64,000 bases of DNA, from the NCBI RefSeq assembly GCF_009741445.1, contig NZ_CP046507.1:4588001-4652000 (forward strand), in the 5' to 3' direction. The position numbers were made by a program, and so were the translations under genes. The notes under the pieces are model-generated. The model ran no database searches and had not been told where the DNA came from. It worked only from the letters and a program-made list of their open reading frames with translations. The stretch's first letter is position 1, and the number at the start of each line of letters is the position of its first letter. Origin of the DNA: Mycobacterium avium subsp. avium. Lineage in GTDB: Bacteria; Actinomycetota; Actinomycetes; Mycobacteriales; Mycobacteriaceae. Below are positions 58,443 to 64,000 of this stretch, piece after piece.

Positions 58443-59669
58443 TCACGGCGCGATTGCGTCGGCCTCAGCGTCGATGAGCTGGCGCGGCGCGGCGGGCTGG
58501 TGGCGTTTCTCCCAGCGGCGCAAGGCTTCCCGGCAGGGCGACTCGACCAGGGCGTAGCTGACCGCGGCGATCGCGAAGCCGAAGATCAGCGTCAACACCA
58601 ACACCGCGGGCATGCGGCCGGTGAACGGGAACGTGCCGAGCACCGGGAACACCATGGCCAGCGCCGCCAGGTGCCAGATGAACAGGCCGTAGGACCAGCG
58701 CCCCAGCGTCACCATCACGGTCGTCCCCAACACCCGGTGCGGCGTGTCCATCCGGTCCAGCACCAACGGGGCGATCAGCGCGAAGGCCACCAGCGAGCCC
58801 ATCGCCGTCTTCACCGCGAACTGCGCGGGGGTGCCCGGCACCAGCCCCTCGGGACCGGCCAGCGGCGAGGCCGCAACCAGGTAGGCGGCCACCGCGACGA
58901 CGGCCAGCAGCACCCGGCCCGTCCGGCTCTGCGCCAACCGCACCGGCCGGCCGATGCCGCCGTGCACCCACTCGGCCAGCAGCATGCCGGCGGCGAACCA
59001 GGAGAAGAAGGCCGGCGGCCAGTTCAGCGGGTTGAGGCCCGAACCGGGGTGCACCGGCACCCAGCCCCACGCCCAGCTCAGCGCCCCCAGCGCGGCGATC
59101 GCCGGCACCCGCGCGGTCACCGGGAGGCGGCGGGCCAGCAACGCCAGCACCGGCAGCGCCAGGTAGAAGCCGACCTCCACGGACAGGCTCCACATCTGGG
59201 TCAGCCCACCGGTCAGCGTGAGCGGCACATAGATCTGGGTCAGGGTCAGGTTGGCCAGCCACACCGTCGGGCTGGGGTGATCGGCGTCGGGCAACAGGGT
59301 CAGGATCACCACGACCGCCACCAGGTAGGCGGGCATGATGCGGACCACCCGGGACCGCAGGTAATGGCCGGTGCGGGGGCGCGGCGCCAAATCCCGTGCC
59401 GCCGCGGCATGTCCGCGCCAGAGCAGAAAACCCGACAGCGCGAAGAACACCGCCACCGCAAGGTCGAAGCGGCCGAACAGCCTGCCGTCGACGCCGCTGG
59501 AGTGCCCGGTCTGGAACGCGACGTGGGTGACCACCACACCCATGGCCGCGCAGGCGCGCATGCCCTCCACGGCGGGCAGGAAGCTGCGCACCCCGCCCAC
59601 CCGCTGGTCATCGCTCACCACCACAGTTTGCCTGTGCGCGCGGCCCGGAGAACGGGTACACCCGGGCAT
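58443..59669 (-). CDS. Acyltransferase-3 family membrane protein (Rv0228 homologue)
   Basis: This 408-residue polytopic acyltransferase (Rv0228: 407 from memory) has about ten helices. The motif set of the family is visible: FLPAVEGMRACAAMGVVVTHVAF near residue 30, with Arg/His, VFFALSGFLLWRG near 73, and MWSLSVEVGFYLALPVLALL near 155. It transfers acyl groups to sugars or lipids at the membrane. The start is the ATG at 59669, but no clear ribosome site precedes it, and a GTG run at about 59620 is a possible alternative. It is convergent with php and close to other envelope-glycolipid genes. Confidence 0.85.
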   Translation of the reverse strand: MPGCTRSPGRAHRQTVVVSDDQRVGGVRSFLPAVEGMRACAAMGVVVTHVAFQTGHSSGVDGRLFGRFDLAVAVFFALSGFLLWRGHAAAARDLAPRPRTGHYLRSRVVRIMPAYLVAVVVILTLLPDADHPSPTVWLANLTLTQIYVPLTLTGGLTQMWSLSVEVGFYLALPVLALLARRLPVTARVPAIAALGALSWAWGWVPVHPGSGLNPLNWPPAFFSWFAAGMLLAEWVHGGIGRPVRLAQSRTGRVLLAVVAVAAYLVAASPLAGPEGLVPGTPAQFAVKTAMGSLVAFALIAPLVLDRMDTPHRVLGTTVMVTLGRWSYGLFIWHLAALAMVFPVLGTFPFTGRMPAVLVLTLIFGFAIAAVSYALVESPCREALRRWEKRHQPAAPRQLIDAEADAIAP

Positions 59670-59790
59670 CAGGTTGGTAAGCCGCCGCCTTACTTTCTGC
59701 TGTTAGGGTCAAACGAGTTTGCCCCGGGCCACCTGCTCGGGTCGGGTCGCGGCACAGACACGCAAGGGATCATGAGGAGGGCACAGCGAC

Positions 59791-61047
59791 GTGAACCGAG
59801 CAGTCATGTTGCGGTTCGCCGCATGCGGGATCATCGGACTCGGAGCTGCCCTGCTGATCGCTGCGCTGCTGCTGACGACGTACACCACCAGCCGGATCAC
59901 CAAGGTCCCGCTGGACGTCGACGCCACGCTGATCAGTGACGGCACCGGGACCGCCCTGGACTCGGCGTCGCTGTCCACCGACCACGTGGTGGTCAACCAG
60001 AACGTGCCGCTGGTGTCCCAGCAGCAGATCAGCGTCGAGTCGCCGGCCAACGCCGACGTCGTCACGCTGCAGGTCGGAAGCTCGTTGCGGCGCACCGACA
60101 AGCAGAAGGACACCGGGCTGCTGCTGGCGATCGTCGACACCGTCACGCTCAACCGCAAGACCGCCACGGCCGTCTCCGACGACACCCACACCGGCGGCGC
60201 GGTGCAGAAGCCGCGCACCATCAACGACGAGAACCCGCCGACCGCGATCCCGCTGCGCCACGACGGGTTGTCCTACCGGTTCCCGTTCCACACCGAGAAG
60301 AAGACGTACCCCTATTTCGACCCGATCGCGCAGAAGCCGTTCGACGTCAACTACGACAGCCAAGAGGACGTCAACGGGCTGACCACCTACAAGTTCACCC
60401 AGAACGTCGGCTACAACGCCGACGGCAAGCTGGTGGCCCCGGTGGCCTACCCGTCGCTGTACGCCGACCAGGCGACCGACTCCAAGTTCACCGCCCCGGC
60501 GTCGATGTGGGGCATCCAGGGCGGCGACCCGAACGAGCAGATCACCATGACCCGCTTCTACGCGGCGCAGCGCACGTTCTGGGTGGACCCGGTGTCGGGC
60601 ACCATCGTCAAGCAGACCGAGCACGCCCACCACTACTTCGCCCGCGATCCGCTCAAGCCGGAGCTCACGCTGGCCGACTACAAGGTCACCTCCAACGAGG
60701 ACACGGTCGAGTCCCAGGTCAACGCGGCCCGTGACGAGCGCGACCGGCTGGCGCTGTGGTCGCGGGTGCTGCCGATCACCTTCACCGCGGTCGGGCTGAT
60801 CGCGCTGGTGGGCGGTGGGCTGCTGGCCTCGTTCAGCCTGCGCAGCGAGAGCGCGCTGACCGACCCCGGCCTGGACCGCGGCGACCAGGACTTCTTCGGC
60901 CGCAGCGGGCTGGAAGAGCCGGTGTCCGGCGCCGAAGCCGAGACCGAGAAACTGCCCACCCAACGTCCCGATCTGCGCTCCGAGTCCGGTCCCGACGAGC
61001 CCACCGAGGCGGGGCCGACCGAGGCCAAGCCGCCCGACCGGGAATAG
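59791..61047 (+). CDS. DUF3068 (PorA-family) membrane protein, Rv0227c homologue
   Basis: This 418-residue protein has one helix near the N-terminus (RFAACGIIGLGAALLIAALLL, in part), a large extracytoplasmic domain (TYTTSRITKVPLDVDATLIS, then YFDPIAQKPFDVNYDSQEDV), a second helix near 330 (FTAVGLIALVGGGLLASFSL) and an acidic cytoplasmic tail. Homologues MSMEG_0317 and NCgl2760 were reported to be required for lipomannan maturation and lipoarabinomannan synthesis. The GTG at 59791 follows GAGGAGG by about ten bases. The next gene starts eight bases after its stop, so they form an operon. Confidence 0.88.
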   Translation: MNRAVMLRFAACGIIGLGAALLIAALLLTTYTTSRITKVPLDVDATLISDGTGTALDSASLSTDHVVVNQNVPLVSQQQISVESPANADVVTLQVGSSLRRTDKQKDTGLLLAIVDTVTLNRKTATAVSDDTHTGGAVQKPRTINDENPPTAIPLRHDGLSYRFPFHTEKKTYPYFDPIAQKPFDVNYDSQEDVNGLTTYKFTQNVGYNADGKLVAPVAYPSLYADQATDSKFTAPASMWGIQGGDPNEQITMTRFYAAQRTFWVDPVSGTIVKQTEHAHHYFARDPLKPELTLADYKVTSNEDTVESQVNAARDERDRLALWSRVLPITFTAVGLIALVGGGLLASFSLRSESALTDPGLDRGDQDFFGRSGLEEPVSGAEAETEKLPTQRPDLRSESGPDEPTEAGPTEAKPPDRE

Positions 61048-61055
61048 CCCGCCGC

Positions 61056-62753
61056 GTGCGCTGGACCCGGCCCGGGTACGCATTGGTCCTGGCGCTGCTG
61101 GTGGTCGGGCCGCTGTTGAGGCCCGGGTATCTGCTGCTGCGGGACGCGGTGTCGACACCGCGGTCCTATCTGTCCGACACCGCGCTGGGGTTGACGGCCG
61201 CGCCGCGCGCGGTTCCGCAGGATTTCGCGGTGGCGCTGGCTTCCCACCTTCTCGACGGCGGGGTCGTGGTGAAGACGCTGCTGCTGCTGGGGCTGTGGCT
61301 GGCCGGCTGGGGCGCGGCCCGGCTGGTCGCGCTCGTGCTGCCGGGCGCGGGAATGCCCGGCGAATTCGTGGCAACCACGCTGGCGATCTGGAATCCCTAT
61401 GTGGCAGAACGGCTTTTGCAAGGCCATTGGAGCCTGCTGGTGGGCTACGGCTGCCTGCCGTGGGTGGCGACGGCCATGCTGGGGTTGCGGACGGGCGGGG
61501 CCGGGTTTTTCGGGCTGGCGTTCTTCATCGCGCTGGCCGGGCTGACCCCGACCGGTCTGCTGCTGGCGGCGGCGGTGGCGCTGGCCTGCGTGCCGGTGGC
61601 CGGTGCGGGCCGGCGGCGTTGGGTGTGGGCCGCGGCGGCGATCGGCGCCGCGGCGGTGGCGGCGCTGCCCTGGCTGGTCGCCGCGGTCACGGGTGCGGCG
61701 TTGCCGTCGCACACGCCGGCCAACCGGCTCGGCGTGGAAGCGTTCGCGCCGCGCGCCGAGCCGGGCCTGGGCACGCTGACCAGCCTGGCCAGCCTGGGCG
61801 GCATCTGGAACGCTGACGCCGTACCCGGTTCGCGCACAACGCTTTTCGCGGTGGCCTCGGCCGTGGTGCTGCTGGGCGTGGTGGCCGTCGGCCTGCCGGC
61901 GGTGGCCCGCCGTCCGGCGGCGGTGCCGCTGCTGGTGTTGGCGGCGGCCGCGGTGCTGATCCCCGCGGGGCTGGCCACCGGCCCGGGGCTGCGGCTGCTG
62001 GGCGCGGTGGTCGACGCCGCGCCGGGTGTCGGGGTGCTGCGCGACGGGCAGAAGTGGGTGGCGCTGGCGGTGCCCGGCTACGCGCTGGCCGGTGCCGGCG
62101 CGGTGCTGACGCTGCGGCGCCGGCTTTTCGGGGCCGCCGCCCCGGCGCTGGTGTGCTGCCTGGCGCTGATCCTGGCGCTGCCCGACCTGGTCTGGGGCGT
62201 GGGCGGCAGGGTGTCGCCGGTGCGCTACCCGCGCGGCTGGCCGGCCGTCGCGGCGGCGATTAATGCCCGGCCCGACGCGGTCGCGGTGCTGCCGGCCGGC
62301 ACCATGCGGCTGTTCTCCTGGTCGGGCCCGGCGCCGGTGCTCGACCCGCTGCCCCGCTGGGTGCGCGCCGACGTGCTGAGCACCGGCGACCTGGTGATCT
62401 CGGGAACCACCATCGCCGGTGAAGGCGCGCACGCCCGGGCCGTGCAGGAGCTGCTGCTGTCCGGGCCCGATCCGGCGGCGCTGGCCGCCGCCGGGGTGGG
62501 CTGGCTGGTGCTGGAGGCCGACAGCGCCGGCGAGGTGGGCGCCGCCGCGCACACCCTGGGCGCGGCGGCGCCGGTGTACCGGGATGACGAGATCGCGCTC
62601 TATCGGATCGGCGGGCACACCGCCGGTGTGGCCGCCGATCGCCGGGCGGCGACGCTGATCGCGCATTTGGCCTGGCTGGTGCTGCTGCTCGGCAGCGGGG
62701 CCGGTGTCCTACTCGGTGCGTGGTGGCGCCGCGGGGTCAGCCGCGCCCGCTGA
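61056..62753 (+). CDS. Polytopic membrane protein, GT-C-like (Rv0226c homologue)
   Basis: I start at GTG 61056 (MRWTRPGYALVLALLVVG...), eight bases after the preceding stop, which gives 565 residues. The open frame continues upstream but overlaps Rv0227c's homologue. There are about 12 hydrophobic helices. The motif TLAIWNPYVAERLLQGHWSLL near residue 110 and a C-terminal soluble part with RDDEIALYRIGG recall GT-C membrane transferases and AftD-like proteins, but the catalytic Asp is not clear. It is likely linked with envelope glycan assembly. It is convergent with the GT4 gene (17-base overlap of the 3' ends). Confidence 0.8.
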   Translation: MRWTRPGYALVLALLVVGPLLRPGYLLLRDAVSTPRSYLSDTALGLTAAPRAVPQDFAVALASHLLDGGVVVKTLLLLGLWLAGWGAARLVALVLPGAGMPGEFVATTLAIWNPYVAERLLQGHWSLLVGYGCLPWVATAMLGLRTGGAGFFGLAFFIALAGLTPTGLLLAAAVALACVPVAGAGRRRWVWAAAAIGAAAVAALPWLVAAVTGAALPSHTPANRLGVEAFAPRAEPGLGTLTSLASLGGIWNADAVPGSRTTLFAVASAVVLLGVVAVGLPAVARRPAAVPLLVLAAAAVLIPAGLATGPGLRLLGAVVDAAPGVGVLRDGQKWVALAVPGYALAGAGAVLTLRRRLFGAAAPALVCCLALILALPDLVWGVGGRVSPVRYPRGWPAVAAAINARPDAVAVLPAGTMRLFSWSGPAPVLDPLPRWVRADVLSTGDLVISGTTIAGEGAHARAVQELLLSGPDPAALAAAGVGWLVLEADSAGEVGAAAHTLGAAAPVYRDDEIALYRIGGHTAGVAADRRAATLIAHLAWLVLLLGSGAGVLLGAWWRRGVSRAR

Positions 62754-63903
62754 CCAGGCCGCTGACCGTGCGGCCGGCCTGCACCGCTTCGAGCACGCCG
62801 CGCATCGCGTCGGCGCTTTGCGCCCAAGAGAATTCGCCGCTGCGGGTGTGCGCCTTGGCGCCGAGCTGGTCGCGCAGCACCGGGTCGGCGAGCAGCTGCT
62901 CGAGCCGGTCCACGAGCTCGGCATGGGTGTCCACCAATATCCCGGTCACCTCGTCGACGATCGAGTCCGACAGGCCGCCCGAGGAGCGGTAGCCGATGGT
63001 CGGCACCCGGTGCTGGGCCGCCTCGACCACCGCCAGACCCCAGCCCTCCTTGCGCGACGGCAGCAGGTGCACCCAAGCCCCTTGCAGCACATGGTGTTTC
63101 GTCACGTCGTCGACGTGACCGTGAAACGTCACCGCCGAACCGATGCCGAGGCGGTCGACATGCTCGACCAGCCGCTGCCGCCACCAGCCGTCGCCGACGA
63201 TGTCCAGATGCAGGCCCGGCACCCGCGGCCGCAGCCGGGCGACGGCCTCCAGCGCGTCCTCGATCTGCTTGTGCGGCACCAGCCGGGACAGCACAACCAC
63301 CCGCGGCGCGGCGGCGCGAGGCCCGGACAGCGACGGCGCGGGCGCCTCGTCCAGGCCGTTGCGCACCACCGCGATCCGCGTGCCGTCGACGCCGAGGGCC
63401 ACCAGGTCGCGGGCCGACGGCAGCGACACCGTCACGTACTGGTTGCGCCGGTTCAGCCGCGGCGACAGCGTCGACTCGACGAACCAGCCCAGCCGGCCTA
63501 GCACCGGCCCGGCCACCGGCCACTGCTCGCGGTGGCAATGGTGCACCAGCACCACCACCCGGCGCCCGTAGATCAGCCGGGCCAGAAACGGCAGGCCGTT
63601 CTGGGTGTCGACGACCACGTCGGGCCGCACCGTGCGCAGCGGCCCCAGCCCCAGCCGGGCGACCGCCATCGCCAGCAACGCCCAGATGTACACGGAGTAG
63701 CGGCCGCCGGCCCGGCTGATCCGGACGCCGTCGACGACGTCGCGGCGCGGCGCCCCGGGATAGCGGGCGGTGCGCAACGTGACCGCGATGCCGGCCGCGG
63801 CCAGCTGCGCGCCGATGCGCTGCAGATAGGCCTCGCTGCCGCCGCCCTGCGGGTGCCCGGTATCGCGCCAGCACAGCAGCAGCACGGAGCGCAAGGAAGA
63901 CAT
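62737..63903 (-). CDS. GT4-family glycosyltransferase (Rv0225 homologue)
   Basis: This 388-residue soluble GT-B glycosyltransferase shows the N-terminal glycine-rich donor loop CWRDTGHPQGGGSEAYLQRI near residue 11 and the C-terminal GT4 nucleotide-sugar site: VVVLSRLVPHKQIEDALEAV near residue 203, and LLPSRKEGWGLAVVEAAQHR near 287, with the EGWGLAVVEA signature (E-x7-E). Retaining transfer of a mannose- or glucose-type residue is typical. The start is ATG 63903. It lies in the DUF3068/GT-C cluster, so lipoglycan or mycolic-glycolipid assembly is a fair inference. Acceptor unknown. Confidence 0.9.
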   Translation of the reverse strand: MSSLRSVLLLCWRDTGHPQGGGSEAYLQRIGAQLAAAGIAVTLRTARYPGAPRRDVVDGVRISRAGGRYSVYIWALLAMAVARLGLGPLRTVRPDVVVDTQNGLPFLARLIYGRRVVVLVHHCHREQWPVAGPVLGRLGWFVESTLSPRLNRRNQYVTVSLPSARDLVALGVDGTRIAVVRNGLDEAPAPSLSGPRAAAPRVVVLSRLVPHKQIEDALEAVARLRPRVPGLHLDIVGDGWWRQRLVEHVDRLGIGSAVTFHGHVDDVTKHHVLQGAWVHLLPSRKEGWGLAVVEAAQHRVPTIGYRSSGGLSDSIVDEVTGILVDTHAELVDRLEQLLADPVLRDQLGAKAHTRSGEFSWAQSADAMRGVLEAVQAGRTVSGLVSGRG

Positions 63904-63984
63904 CAGTGGTTCAGCCTAGCCGGACGGGCGCCGCGGGCCGCGCCATGCGCGTCGTGCCCGCATAAGCCTGCATAAGGTTGCCCC

Positions 63985-64000
63985 GTGGCCGTGACCGACA
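63985..64000 (+). CDS. Start of a gene cut by the window end, probably an Rv0224c-like methyltransferase
   Basis: GTG at 63985 begins V(M)-A-V-T-D, which matches the first residues I remember for the Rv0224c methyltransferase, the next gene in H37Rv order. AAGG lies upstream. Only five codons are present, so the call rests on synteny. Confidence 0.45.

Noticed and set aside
60678-62666. A 662-codon frame antisense to the Rv0227c/Rv0226c homologues
   Set aside because: Low-complexity shadow; the sense strand has well-formed membrane proteins.

Overview
The window is high-GC (high-60s percent by eye) and reads as chromosome of a non-tuberculous, slow-grower-like Mycobacterium. The M. avium complex or a close relative is my best guess, but I cannot fix the species. 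From memory of the H37Rv gene order, most of it is collinear with M. tuberculosis Rv0271c down to Rv0224c, seen in opposite orientation: fadE6 end, fadD2, a PolD2-type primase-polymerase, narU, fecB2, kipI/kipA, narK3, the nitrate regulator nnaR, a sirohydrochlorin chelatase, an orphan TetR-type effector domain, nirDB, acr2/hsp, the Sdh1 succinate dehydrogenase, fadE5, fadA2, fabG4-htdX, lpqI, the small DUF2613 proteins, aftD, a lipase-maturation-factor-like protein, gabD1, R2lox, fadE4, php, and the DUF3068/membrane protein/GT4 envelope genes.

Region by region. 0-6 kb: acyl-CoA ligase FadD2 divergent from the PolD2-like protein, next to nitrate transporter NarU. 6-17 kb: a TetR regulator, the FecB2 lipoprotein, a PxpBC-like pair, then a nitrate/nitrite assimilation block (NarK3, NnaR, siroheme chelatase, NirBD). 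17-22 kb: Acr2 with a PhoP-like box and an extracytoplasmic-sigma-like promoter, then the Sdh1 operon. 22-30 kb: a 2-oxoglutarate/Fe(II)-type oxygenase and the FadE5/FadA2/FabG4/HtdX beta-oxidation-like set, which carries matching TTACTnnnnnGTAA operators. 30-39 kb: a ClC channel, a TetR, LpqI, the arabinosyltransferase AftD and an LMF-like membrane protein.

39.3-52.2 kb is an accessory block that H37Rv lacks between Rv0235c and gabD1. It holds a GMC flavoprotein oxidoreductase, two tandem paralogous catalases, an unknown small protein, an NAD-dependent formate dehydrogenase, an FUSC exporter, a VOC protein, PucR and LysR regulators, and an acetolactate-synthase-like thiamine-diphosphate enzyme. 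The last is divergent from gabD1. Two ideas stand out. First, GMC oxidase plus catalases plus formate dehydrogenase has the parts list of a peroxisome-style C1/alcohol oxidation route. Second, an ALS-like enzyme next to a succinate-semialdehyde dehydrogenase repeats the arrangement of the cyanobacterial 2-oxoglutarate decarboxylase/SSADH bypass. A 20-bp motif containing CGCTACAAGCG recurs four or five times in this block only.

52-64 kb returns to the shared backbone: GabD1, R2lox with a TetR whose promoter spacer carries a perfect CRP-type palindrome, FadE4, the Php lactonase, and an envelope-glycolipid cluster ending at the first codons of an Rv0224c-like methyltransferase. No rRNA, tRNA, CRISPR array, insertion sequence or prophage was recognised.
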